Positions 45,498 to 56,824 of a stretch of DNA of 64,000 nt are shown piece by piece. The number at the start of each line of letters is the position of its first letter. The first letter of the stretch is position 1. This DNA is from Cephalotus follicularis (lineage: Eukaryota > Streptophyta > Magnoliopsida > Oxalidales > Cephalotaceae): assembly GCA_001972305.1 (NCBI GenBank), contig BDDD01001607.1:62001-126000 (forward strand), given 5' to 3'. The notes under the pieces were generated by a model. It was given only the letters and a program-made list of their open reading frames with translations. It had not been told where the DNA came from and did not search any database. The translations under genes were made by a program, and so were the position numbers.

Positions 45498-46707
45498 AAG
45501 GATGGACGAGATGATGAAACTATTTCAGTAAGTCCATATCAACCTTCCTCGCCTACATGCGATACGACAAGTGCCAGCATATGCCAAGTTTCTGAAAGAC
45601 TTATGCACCACGAAGCGTAAGCTGAAAATGCACATTCCGAAAACAATCCATTTAAAAGAGCAGGTGAGCGCAGTTCTTTCTAACAAGTTGCCACCTAAAC
45701 TCAAAGACCCTGGAGCTCCTCTGATATCCTGCAACATTGGAAAATTACATATAGAGAGAGCACTCCTTGATTTAGGGGCCAGCGTTAACATCCCCCCTAG
45801 CTCAGTTTATGACCATTTCGGATTTGGAGAATTGAAACCCGCTGAGATAACCCTTCAACTTGCTGATAGATCTTTGAAAATTCTGAAGGGATTCATTGAG
45901 AACGTTTTAGTGAAAGTAGGTGAGCTTTATTTTCCAGTGGATTTCCTTATGCTTGATATGGAAACACATGCGAATGAGAAGCCGTAATTGATTATCTTAG
46001 GTCATCCTTTCTTAGCCACAACAAATGTTTGAATAGATTGTCGATCTGGAGCTTTGGACATATCCTTTGGTAATAAAAAATTGAGAATAAACATCTTCAA
46101 TACACCTATAGGACCTCAAGGTGAGGACGTTTGTTTTTTCATAGATAGGATAGATAGGACATATCCTCGGAGTTTCGTTGGTGACGATTGTGAGGCTGAC
46201 TCTGACACTATTGAGATTAAGGCCCTATTGGATTCTCCTTTGATACACTCGACTCCTGATAGGATTGACACACAGTGGTTGGAAAATGAAGCAGAGTTAG
46301 CATGGCTAGAAAACAAGATCAATGAGCCAACTTCGGGTAGTGAATGGGATCATCAATCCCGTTACACTCACAAAATTGCCAAGCCTGACCAAACATATTT
46401 TGACGAAAATTTTGAAAGCCACTTCATAAAATGTTTGGAAGCATTTGAAGCATTAGAAGCCACGGAAAACGAAGTTCTGAGTTGGTTAGACGATGGGCTC
46501 ATTGATTCAATTTCGGATAATCAATGGGATGATCTGTCCCATTTCATGCACAAGCTTAGCACGCCATCGCAACCTCACACCACCCTCGAAAAGAAATTTT
46601 TCTTTACTAAAGATCGAATAGGATGGAGGGTATGCATTCTCAATGCTCACATGATTCACTGGTTGGTTGGCCATACTTATTCTAATTTTCTTGATTGTTT
46701 TTACTAG
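45498..46707 (+). pseudogene. Athila-2 protease and downstream linker
   Basis: Protease region: LKDLCTTKRKLKMHIPKTIHLKEQVSAVLSNKLPPKLKDPGAP, active site LLDLGASVNIPPSSVY (about 45765), LADRSLKILKGFIENVLVKV and FPVDFLMLDME. TAA at 45985 and TGA at 46029 interrupt. The downstream frame (46054-46707) encodes ALDISFGNKKLRINIFN followed by an acidic linker with repeated W..(D/E) segments. Immediately after, where RT should begin, the sequence jumps to integrase C-terminus-like codons, so RT, RNase H and most of integrase are deleted. Confidence 0.82.
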
Positions 46708-47001
46708 TGGAATTCTTGTTGGGATGGTTTTTATATTGTAAAAGTTGTTTTCTCCCATTGTGTTGATGCACTTAAATGTTATGGTTCTACTGATGGTTTT
46801 TACTGGTGGAAATATTTTCGGGATACTATTTATATTATTCAAACTGTGCTTTCACTTGGTATTTTTGAATTTGCTTGGACAGGTTTTGAAGACACATTTA
46901 ACGTCCATGGGCCGAGTCTGAAACCATATATGGATGGAATTACGGATGGACAAATCATTGAGTCTGTTGACTTGATTGATCCTGTCTACACTCCTCTGTG
47001 A
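46708..47001 (+). pseudogene. Athila-2 integrase C-terminal remnant
   Basis: Degenerate codons for CWDGFYIVKVVFSH and FEDTFNVHGPSLKPYMDG resemble the WDGPYIV..VF.HG and F.VN..RLK.FL blocks at the end of Athila-1 integrase (7515-7630). A repeated TDGFYWW...DTIYIIQTV segment suggests a local duplication. This is the only pol sequence left apart from protease. Confidence 0.6.
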
Positions 47002-48400
47002 TATCCACATCAGCTGCGTCTAGCTAAAGATGCTAAAGCAAAGCGCTTAGTGGGAGGCAAGCCACTGTGTTTTTATTTTATTTTATATATCCCGTTTCTT
47101 TTATGCTTTTGTTTTTGTTTGTCATTGTTTTTGTAGGTAAATTACGTGCTGTTCGATGTTTCCACAGTTCAAAATTTCAGCTGCACTGACAAATTATTTT
47201 GAGCTCCACGATCATATTCGGTAAATCCTACCCCATTGTTCTTTTATTTATTTGCATTGTTGCGTCTATTTTTGTTCGTATTTTATTATTTTTCTAGTTG
47301 TGTTTCATTGCATTGAGGACAATGCAACGTTTAAGTATGAGGGGGTTTTAGTACCAAAGTTCATCTTAATTGTGACAGTAGGAATAAATGTTGATGTATT
47401 TACAGATAATAGAAAACCCCATAGGAGAAATAATAAAATTTGTGTTTCCAAGGAAAAGAAAAAGAATGCATCTCAAGGTAGGAGTTTTGTGCGAAAATAA
47501 ATGAATAAAGAAAAAGATAAAAGAAGACCATCTTATATGTTTTCAAGGTTTCATAAATTTTAGTGAGGAGAAGGACAATGAATGAATGTTCTTGCATATA
47601 TATATATATGTCTAAAAAAAAGAAAAGAAAAAGAAGAATAAAACATATTTTACCTTTTTGAATTCATTCTTGGTCTGTAGCCTATTTGATTCAAGTAATT
47701 AAACCTTAGGGGTGTTTTACACCTAGTTCCTTAAACCCAACTGTTTTGAGAGTAACTGGTTGAAAGCTCGCTACATGGGTCTTATAGAAAGCGTAAGAGA
47801 TCAAGACATTGCACGAATTTAAGTTGGTAAAATCTGAAGCTACTTAGAACTTTGAGCGTCTGGTGTTTTCTCCATCCATGACATTTTGGATGGAAAAGAG
47901 TGGAAGATTGAAAAAAAAAGCAAAAGAAAGAAAATGTGTGTAGGTGCTAAAGTTTTTTGTCCAACTCCGAACTAGGATTTTATGTTGCTAAGAATGCATA
48001 TTTTGACTGGTTTATATATTGTGAAATAATATATATATATATATATATATATATGAAAGCTCCTTAATTGAGATGTGTTTTGATTCTAGAACTTGGAGCG
48101 AGATACTAAAATTCAAGTATGGGGTGTTCTATGAATTTTTAAGTAGAGATACATTTAGCCGGTTGTCAAAGTTTTGATGAACTGAATTTTGTGTGTTTAT
48201 TCGCTTGGAAAACACTCACGAGACAAAACTCGTCTACTAGGGCCACCTAGGAGTTTAAAGGCTTGTTGCATCTACTAAATACAATCGCGATTCCTGCAAA
48301 AGTGAGTTAGGTTTTTGTTTGTGTTTGCTGTTTATATTTTTGTTTTTGTTTTCGTGTTCGTAGTTTTCTATTTTGTTTGCTTGAGGACAAGTAAAGTGCA
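47002..48400 (+). other. Athila-2 3' non-coding region
   Basis: Contains cattgaggacaatgcaacg plus a gggggt purine tract (47305-47345), a (TA)n run (48020-48052) and a final gcttgaggacaagtaaag (48379-48397), normally found just before the second purine tract and 3' LTR. No LTR follows: the sequence ends gtgca at 48400 and the TSD gctgt (48401-48405) comes next. Confidence 0.8.
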
Positions 48401-50785
48401 GCTGTCAGGCTAGAGTACTCATGGTCATTTGGCATGCCCCTACTGTATGGGTCAGACCAAGGGTTTTAGATTGAAGCATAGTCAGAAATGTTCATGGTTT
48501 GACTGTCATCGCCAATTATTTTCCACAGACCACCAGTTTAGAAGAGACAATAAAAAATTCTTGAAGGGTCGACAAGTGACCGAGGTAGGTGTGGGAGGTT
48601 ATCAGGGGAAGAGGTAGAGGATCAACGCCCCGAGTTGAATGAAGTTGTGTTTGGAAAAGGTGTACCCACTTGTAAGATTCCTAGGTTCGGAAGAGTACAC
48701 AATTGGACTAAGCGAAGTATCTTTTTCAAACTTCCTTATTGGAGTAAAGTAATAGTCAGACACAAGCTGGACGTCATGCACATCAAGAAGAATGTGTTTT
48801 AAAATATATTCAACATGGTCATGAATGTGAAGTGAAAATCCAAGGACCACATACAAGCTCAACTTGATCTAAAAGAGTTGAGAATAAGACCTGATATGCA
48901 TTCAGAAGAGGTGGATGGGCGGTTCATATTGCCAGCAGCAAAATATTCACTGAACAGTGAACAAGTCAAACAGGTTTATGAATGGATGATAAAGATCAGG
49001 TTTCTAGATGGATACGCCTAAAACATATGTCAGTGTGTGAATATTTCTGAGTGTAAGGTTTCGGGATTGAAGAGCCATGATTACAATGTGTTCATGTAGA
49101 GGCTTCTTCCGATTGCATTTTCTGAGTTCCTGCTGAGAAATATCATGGAGGTGTTGGCCGAGGTCAGTGATTTTTTCCGGAATATATGCTCAACATCCAA
49201 CAGTGCTGCGAATATGGACTTGCTCCAGAGTAACATTTTGAAAACAATTTGCAAAATGGAGAACATATTTCCTCCATTGTTTTTTGATTTGATGGAACAT
49301 CTTCTCGTCCACCTAGCTTACGAAGCGAAAGTATGTGGGCCGGTTTAGAATACATGGATGTATCCCATTGAGAGGTACAGTTACTCGTTGTTTCTCTTTT
49401 TGAAAATGTTCATCTCTTTGTCATGCATTCTAATTACATATTTAATTGTAGAGAGCTGTTTGATCTCAAGAAGATGATCAAGAACAAAGCTCGTGTGGAA
49501 GGGTCGATCGCCGAGGCATACATCGTTCACGGGTTGACAATGTTTTGTTTGCGTTATCTTAAACCTGATGTCCCGACGAGGCTGAATAGACCAGAGAGAA
49601 ACTGGGATGGGGGCACCGTTGCTAGTACCGGATTGCTATCCATATTTACTCATCCCGGTAAAGCAATGGCCAGGACAGAGAACAGACATATGACAGACCA
49701 AGAATACGAGGCTGAATATTTGTACATCCTTCTGAACTGCGATGAAGTCAGCCCTCTGGTTGAATAAGTACACATATATATTGTACTAAGTTTATACTCT
49801 ATTTATACGAACTGTGCAATTTGAACGTATGCCACTTATATTCTTTGCTGTAGTGAGTACGAACAACAAGTCATGGAATTGAACCCTAACATTACCCCCA
49901 AACAAATTGAAGAAGAACGGGGTGCACACTTTGTGAAATGGTTTCAAAGCTCTGTAAGTAATGCTAGAATATGTCTACAAGTATCATATTACTTTCATGA
50001 TTTTTAATTGTTGATGTTGAATTCTATGTTATGTGTGTACATTGCACACTTAATAGGTTAAGAACGACAATGAAGTTGATGCCTGTCTATGACATTTAGC
50101 AAGTGCACCTGCAACAAAAGTGAGGTCGTGGAAGAGGTATGTCATCAACGAGTACAAGAATCACACTAAAGATGCATCGAGGACCTCAACAACTCAAAAT
50201 TGGGGTGTAATGATCAAGGGAAGCACTTGGAATGATAGTTGTAGTGACTTCTACGGAGCCTTGGTCGACGTTGTGGAGCTCGATTTCTATGGAAAAGACA
50301 ACAAAGTTGTTTTATTCAAGTGTGATTGGGTTGACACTTTGGAGAGAGGTACCAGAGTGGATGAGTGTGGGATTGTTCGTCTGAACCCAGAAAAGGCACT
50401 CCCCACATAGGAGCCATTCATGCTAGCAAGTCAAGCTGTGCAGGTGTTCTACGCACTCAGCGTGTCCAACAATCGTAGGTACAAAGGGTGGGTGACTGTG
50501 ATAAAAACGAAACCCAGAAATGCCTACAGCTTTCTTGATTATGAAGAAGAAGATGGCAATGCTTTGGGTATGGATATGACATTGCAAGAAGATGTCATCA
50601 CCGGTCCACTACGATCATCTGCAGCTGATTTTAGTCTTGCAAGCGAAGATTCCCTTCCAGGAGATGGGGAATGGGAGGAGGTAGTATTGCCTCTAAATGT
50701 TCCAATAAGGGATCCTACGTCAAACCACAATAATACGGATGACGACGAAGATGAATGGGAAGACGATCTTACTAACACGGATTAG
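48401..50785 (+). pseudogene. CACTA TNP2 transposase, 3' part
   Basis: Continues the transposase frame after Athila-2: HGHLACPYCMGQTKGFRLKHSQKCSWFDCHRQ (48426-48520) with a zinc-finger-like C..C...H...C pattern. Then decayed catalytic-region codons to about 48800 and a DUF4218-type domain (VSGLKSHDYNVFM.RLLPIAF, 49060-49115; NMDLLQSNILKTICKMENIFPPLFFDLMEHLLVHLAYEA, 49215-49330). A GT-AG intron fits 49374-49452. Next come KNKARVEGSIAEAYIVHG (49482-49535) and a DUF4216-type domain: DFYGALVDVVELDFYGKDNKVVLFKCDWVDT (50250-50340), EPFMLASQAVQVFYAL. The acidic C-terminus stops at 50783. Stops at 48411, 49019, 49098, 49347, 50090 and 50408 show it is inactive. Confidence 0.88.
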
Positions 50786-51009
50786 GTGGATCGAGCGATG
50801 GAATATGATTCCGATAGTCAAGAGGACATGGATATTAATAACATAGATTAAACTGTAAGTTAATAGTGTAGTATGTGTAGTAAATACTATTTGCAATAGT
50901 ATTCTTAATCTTCTAAATTGTTATGTCAAGACATTGTAATTTGATAATATATAGTAGGACAACTGTATGTTGTTTGTATCGTTTTTAAATACGGTGAGTT
51001 CTTGCAGAT

Positions 51010-51760
51010 ATGCCTCGCAGAGTCACGTGTTCCTCTATTCCTGAAGATTCGACCACACCCTCCGGATCTACGCATCCCGGGACGGACTCCATGGATTTAG
51101 ACACACGGGAGCAGGATACCGATGTTCCCAATGCCAGTAAGGAAATTTGTTATGTCACGATATTTGACCTTAAACTGTTTTTCGTATTGTCGAAGCTTTT
51201 TTGTTATGTCTTGTTATATATGTTTACAGTGAAATGGAAACATGTTTTTGAATCAGGTTTCCATCAGCGATGGATGAGGGGAGCTAGCAGGGGGGCGAAC
51301 TTGCCCCCACAGGGGGTTGATTCTAGGCTTATTCGGCATATCAGTGCCAATGGGTAAGTAACTAGTAATTTAAATACATTTTTTAAAAAACTAACCTATG
51401 ATATTGGTGCTAATATTTGTTTAATTGCAGGTGTTTTGAGGAGATGGACGTGAAGAACACCATAGCGTCCATCATCAAGAGCAGAATACTGCAGCCATGG
51501 ATCACGTGGAGCCAGTGGCCTGATGCAGAGAAGGAACTACTACGAGAGAAGTTATTGGTGGGTAAAACTGTTGCAGTTAACAATCAATATTATTCAGGAT
51601 TTTTTTTAAACTCGTTGTTTGACGCTAATGTTTTGTAGGAATACTTCCACTTTCTTCCACCTAATGCACACAGCAGGCTTCCATTCTATAGTTACGTGCA
51701 GGAGAATTACCCAAAGTGGATGCGTAACTATAGGAGGAAGGCAATGAGGCACACTGGTCT
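51010..51760 (+). pseudogene. CACTA TNPA-type gene, exons 1-4
   Basis: Second CACTA protein of the plant Ptta/En/Spm (Transposase_24) type, expected to bind the subterminal repeats. Proposed exons with GT-AG introns: 51010-51136, 51230-51353, 51431-51557 and 51639-51760. Read together they give MPRRVTCSSIPEDS..., a KHVFESGFHQRWMRGASRG block, EEMDVKNTIASIIKSRILQPWITWSQWP, then YFHFLPPNAHSRLPFYSYVQENYPKWMRNYRRKAMRH. I see no stop in the spliced frame. The gene is interrupted at 51760 by a long LTR; the last exons lie at 59709-60550, and removing the insertion restores the frame. Confidence 0.85.
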
Positions 51761-53023
51761 TGTGACACCCTGTGTCACTTTTACATGGTTGACGTGCAAA
51801 GGACGGGAGCTTATCATTATTATCATTTTCATTAATGTTATTACTATTATTATATTATTATTAGAATTAAAAAAGAAGAAGAGGAAATTAGCTGAAGGTG
51901 CTAGAAGGCGCCGAGCACCTTATTTAAAAATGAAAACAAGACACGGGCGTTGAGCGACCGTGTGAGAAGAGAGTAAATAGAGAGATGAGAGAGATGGATG
52001 CAGAGAACGGGAGAGAGACGTCGGGCGAGGCTCCGGAGGTCGGGAAAGAAGCCGACAGCGTCACCTCCACAGCCAGGTAACCTTTCTTTCCTTCTTTTCC
52101 CTCCTTCTTCTCCTTTCTTCCCTATTCTTTTAACCCTACCGTCACTGTCGCTCCGCGTTCGTCGGCGTTGTCATTGCGGTTTGGTCCGGTCTTGGTCTAT
52201 AAGACCAGCTCTCCCTATTTTGATAGTGGCTGAGGCGTCATTTGGCCGGAATCTGCCAGATTTTAGGAGTTAAGTCAACTGAACGAGTTGACTTGCTGCT
52301 GCCTCCAACGTCGTGTTCTACGTTGATTCTCGGTGAGTCTTGGTCACCAATGAGTAGACCGGAGCTTGTGGAGGCTAGTGGTGGCATGACCGATGCAATG
52401 GCGACTCGGCCAGAGCTCTGACGCGACAACAGCCGCCGATTTGTGGCGAGTTACAGGCGGAGATGCATAGTACGGGCCTCGTGGACACTTTTTTGTGAAG
52501 TGGCCATAATTGTTGGATGACCGGCGAGTTGACTTAGTGAGTCAAACTCACTGCTGGCGGCGGCTGCCCATTCTCGGGTGAGTCACAGTGAGATTCGATC
52601 AATAATTTGAACAGTAGTTTAGGGGGTTGGTTTTAGTGTCGACGGAACCCTAACAGGTTGACCAGAATCTGGCTGGAGTTCCGATTATGACAAATTATGT
52701 TTCTAGTATGTATGTCGTAACGATACGTGTTATGTCTATGCAGCGTGAAGGATGGTGGAGTTCCAATTAATGACGACCCACAATTTTTTTGGAGAACCCA
52801 GTTTCTGGTCAGTCGCAATTCACCTTCTTTTTCCTGTTCAAAAGTGGTTTAATAAGTTTACCGATGTGATGGAGTAATTATACGATAGTAGATAATTATG
52901 GTTGTATTGGAACGGGTTATAAGCTAATGATAGTGAATTGTGAGTAACATGAATGATGAGGTGATTATATGATAATGTTAGTAAGTGAGTTTATGTGAAG
53001 TGGTGTTTTAATGTCAAGCAGTA
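51761..53023 (+). mobile_element. Long gypsy-type LTR in TNPA, left part
   Basis: Begins TGTGACACCCTGTGTCAC. The element continues at 56825 and ends cgggtgtgaca at 59703. Flanks ggtct (51756-51760) and ggtgt (59704-59708) are a TSD with one mismatch. Total 7.9 kb, or 4.1 kb without the nested insertion at 53024-56824. No pol genes; same family as LTR W at 32372. Confidence 0.78.
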
Positions 53024-53189
53024 TGTAACGCCCGGTAGTTTCCTGAATGTAATATTTTGATTTATGATGTAATCTTAAACTTGATTTTATGAGAATGTTG
53101 AAATTTCAATTCAAAATGGGGTCCCTAAATCCAAATATTGGTTAAGGAAGAAAGTGAGCATGTTAAAGTGAAACGGCACTGTTTTGTGA

Positions 53190-53350
53190 CAAAGACATCG
53201 ACGCCTTTTGGAAAGACGTCGACGCCTTTGGGGATTGAGGTACGCGTGGATGCGTGGCATGCACATCGACTTTGGGAGAAGGCATAGACACCTTCTTACA
53301 AAAATGGAAAAGACATCGACGTCTAAGTAAAAGACGTCGACGCCTTTGTA
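53190..53350. repeat. GTCGAC dyad clusters 5 and 6 (paired)
   Basis: Pairs gacatcgacgcc/gacgtcgacgcc (53194-53228) and gacatcgacgtc/gacgtcgacgcc (53311-53344), spacing 21 bp. Further pairs occur in the same LTR at 54120-54150, 54186-54212 and 54346-54378, spacing 20-21 bp. Confidence 0.85.
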
Positions 53351-54981
53351 AGAATGGCTATCACGTTCTTCGTCGGCAGAGTAACATGCAAGAGGGATTT
53401 TTAAGGGGGCTTTACAGATGCCTCTGCAAGTGCTTGGTGACGTGTTGATCATACTGGTGGGTTGCCAGGAATGCCAAGACAGGCCTCTCACATGGCACAT
53501 GCAAGGGACTCACCATCCTCACATGCAACCTGCAGGAGAGAAGGTTAAAGAAAACAAAAAGAAATGCAGAAAGAAGGAAGGTGGGAGAGAATACGAATAT
53601 GGCCACTAAATGGCAGGAGAAGAATGTCGGGGGGGAAGCAATCTGCATAAGAATCACCCTCCCCACTTATCTCTCTCGTTTTAAAATGCTAGAAGAAAGA
53701 GAGAGAATAAAAACAGTAAGTGTGTGAGTGCCACCATTGTTGAGCAAGGGAGCTTGGAGTTTGCACACCAACTGCTAGGACGAACCAGGGAGCTTCCAAG
53801 CCGTACCTGGGGACTCAAGTGACTTCGTGGAGTACTAAAGGAGGTGGACTTTCGGCTTCTAACTTGAGGCCAGAGGTAGGGGAAAGCCATACTGTAAATT
53901 CGAGTTTAATATCCATGCATAGTTTATGATTTTGAATGTATAAAAATGCATGATTCTTGAATTGATATTGTTACTGGATTGATGCCATGATATGCTAGAT
54001 ATGTTTGGAGTATCTGCATGTTGGTTTCTTGCTGTGAAAACTCGTTATTATGCATGATTATGGGTTATTGAGGCCACTGTTTGATGAGTCATGAGGTAGA
54101 AGACGACCACTGTTGGAAAAGACATCGATGCCTTTAGTTGAACATCGATGTCTTTTAGGTTTTTCCTCGTTACTGACTGAGAGGGATCGACGTTTTTGGG
54201 AAAGACGTCGACGCCATTGAATAATACACTGTCGTTTTGAGGTTCCAGACCTTGAACGTCGACGTGTGAGAAACGGACATCGACGTCTTCTGAGGAAAGA
54301 ACACGCTGACACTGAGAGTTGGACATCGACGCCTGACACAAAAGACATCGACGCCTTTGGGAAAGACGTCGACGTCTTTGTTACTGTTTGGAGTTTCCTT
54401 CATCAAATGATACGAAAGGATCCCGATTCCTATTTGGGTGCATTTGAGCATATGTGTGCATTGCATATGTACTGTTTACTGCCTGATTGTGTACTGTTTG
54501 TGTATTGTTTATAATTTCTAAAGTGTTAATACTTTAGAAACTGCATATATGAACTCGGAATGAGATATTTTGAGTATGAAAATATGTATTGATTAAATAA
54601 CGTATTTTCAACCGAACGGATAAACAATTTACACTACTGAAACTGTTTACTGATATTTTCTACTGAAAATACCTAATTTAAAATGTTGTCAATTTTGGAA
54701 ACATTTTGGAAAAATAACCGCCTGTTGTTGATCAAATCGATTATTACTGTTTACTGCACTGTTACTGTTTGAATTCACTGTTTGTTCTGTGAATTGCTAT
54801 GTGATTGTGTTTGAGTTGCTAGTTGCCTGGCGGAGGTTGCCAGCGATGACTAGTGGCAGGGTCGGACCTAGGGGCCAGAAGTATGGCTAGGTGACTCACT
54901 GTACTGTTACCTCGCTTGGTTGCCCGATGTGGGGACCGTAGTGGGAGTGTAGCGTGGGGCCAGGAGTTGGCGATGCTATAT

Positions 54982-55074
54982 ACTGTTATTGTGGTCCTAT
55001 GTGGACATCCTGACTGTTGTTGTGGTCCTATGTGGACATCCTGACTGTTGTTGTGGTCCTATGTGGACATACTG
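54982..55074. repeat. 31-bp tandem repeat, three copies
   Basis: Units built on tgtggtcctatgtggacat, differing by one or two bases. Confidence 0.93.
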
Positions 55075-55181
55075 TATTGTACTGTTTACTGGTCCTTTAC
55101 GGACATTACTGTGATTGTTGATGTAGCCCTGGCCGGGTTACTACTGTACTGTTACTGTACACATATATTACTTATATATAT

Positions 55182-56317
55182 TGTTGACTTTTAGTCTCAA
55201 TCCTAAGTTTTAATGATTACAAATTTGCATTTAACTTTGCTGCTTTCTGTGCAAGAAAAGAAATAAGCAAAACAAAGAAGTACAGAAACAGAGCAAAGCG
55301 TCGACTCTTTGATCAAAGCGTCTGCTCTTTGAGGTACAAAGCGTCTGCTCTTTGTGCAAAGCGTCTACCGTTTGTTGCAGAGAACAAAATGGCAATTACA
55401 AGACTGACTAAGCGTCGACTCTTAAGGCTAAGCGTCGACCCTTTGTCTGGCAGTCGACTCCAACATGTTGACGCCTGCACTTTGAGCTGAGAATTCAAAT
55501 TGAGATCCCCAACAGTCACATGACCGTCGACGCTTAAGGCTACTCCGTCGACGCTTTGGACGGCTGGAACAATGTCAGAACTTGTTTTAAAGAGCCAACT
55601 TTTGTGCAACAATCTCCAACACTTCTCCAACGGCTATAATTCTTCACCAACGACTAGAAACTACATGAAGCTATATATACAAGCCAAGAATGAAGAATTA
55701 ACTGACTTGAAAGAGACCAAGAAACAACATTTGAACATCCAATCTCATTATCTCAACTTCTACATTTACAAAGAGAAAGAACATCAAGCTTTAGTTTACA
55801 CTTTCACATCCAAAGCTTGTAACTAGCTATCACTTTCATATCTAACCTTCAAGAGGTTATAGTAAACACAAACCAAAACCATTTCTATCATTCATTGTAA
55901 TAGAGGGGAGTGAACCCTTGTAAGGTGTTTCATTGATTTGCACCCGGAACCCAAAATCAATTGTAAGGTGTTTCATTGATTTGCACCCGGAACCCAAAAT
56001 CAATTGTAAGGTGGTTTCTTTGATTTGCACCCGTAAGCCAAAAATCAAAGGTTGCTAGTGGATTCTAGTGGAAGCTCAAGGGGCTCTTGAGAAAGTGGAC
56101 GTAGGCATGGTTTTGCCGAACCACTATAAATTTGTTTGCACACTCTCTAACTCTCTCTCTTTATTACTTGTGATTATTTGATTGTGTGTTGTGTGCTTGT
56201 TTAGATTCATTGTCTTAATTTGTATTTTCCGCATACAAAGTTATTAGTTAAAGGTTGCCATACATTTCTTTCATATGTAACACTATTACTTTTACTGTAC
56301 CGATATACGTATTCTCA
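55182..56317 (+). mobile_element. Copia-like solo LTR nested in V
   Basis: Starts TGTTGACTTTTAGTCTC; the likely end is attctca at 56317, flanked by tatat (55177-55181 and 56318-56322). Because the flank is TA-rich the right end is uncertain (about 56270-56317). Superfamily is inferred from the LTR start only. It contains paired dyads at 55297-55560 (e.g. agcgtcgactc/agcgtctgctc) and a 43-bp triplicate repeat at 55918-56047. Confidence 0.65.
55918..56047. repeat. 43-bp tandem repeat, three copies
   Basis: Units begin ttgtaaggtgtttcattg and contain gatttgcacccggaaccc; the third copy is diverged. Confidence 0.93.
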
Positions 56318-56824
56318 TATATGTATAAACTGGGTCTCCACTGCACTGCATCATTCATGCATTCATATCATGACCTGCATTATGTTGACCCCGATTTACT
56401 GTTATGACTTAGCCGAGTGAGGACAAAGGCTAACCCCCTACTTTACAGATTGATGCAGTGGACTGTTGGATCGGCATGGACGAAGATCAAGCTGTTATAT
56501 TTTGATCTTGTTATCTTACTATTTTGTTTAAACCTTGTGGGTTATGATTTCGGAGGTACCATCGTTATGGTTTTATTTTGAAGGAATTTTATATTGTACT
56601 GTAATTTCACGCTCCGTTTTATGGGCGATTAACACTGTGATAACTTGTATTTGTGTAGCGTGTGGTATGGGACGCACGTTACGAGTTTACGGCTTATGTT
56701 TTGTTATGCTTCCGCAACTGGTATACTTGGAAAAGATTTAAATTTCACGGTTTTCTATGAGCTGTATTTTATGTTAATTGCCTTTACCGCCTTATTGTCG
56801 CGTTTCTATAAGCGGGGTGTGACA
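56318..56824 (+). mobile_element. Nested gypsy solo LTR 'V', right part
   Basis: Continuation of V to gcggggtgtgaca. Includes cttagccgagtgaggacaa (56408), the reverse counterpart of ttgtcctcactcggttaag at 62747. Confidence 0.82.

Larger units (their letters stand above)
53024..55181 (+). mobile_element. Nested gypsy solo LTR 'V', left part
   Basis: Starts TGTAACGCCCGGTAG and ends ggggtgtgaca at 56824, with a perfect 5-bp TSD cagta at 53019-53023 and 56825-56829. No coding. Its right half is homologous in reverse to 62339-63660. It carries two paired-dyad clusters (53190-53350, 54118-54380) and a 31-bp tandem repeat (54982-55074). Confidence 0.9.
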
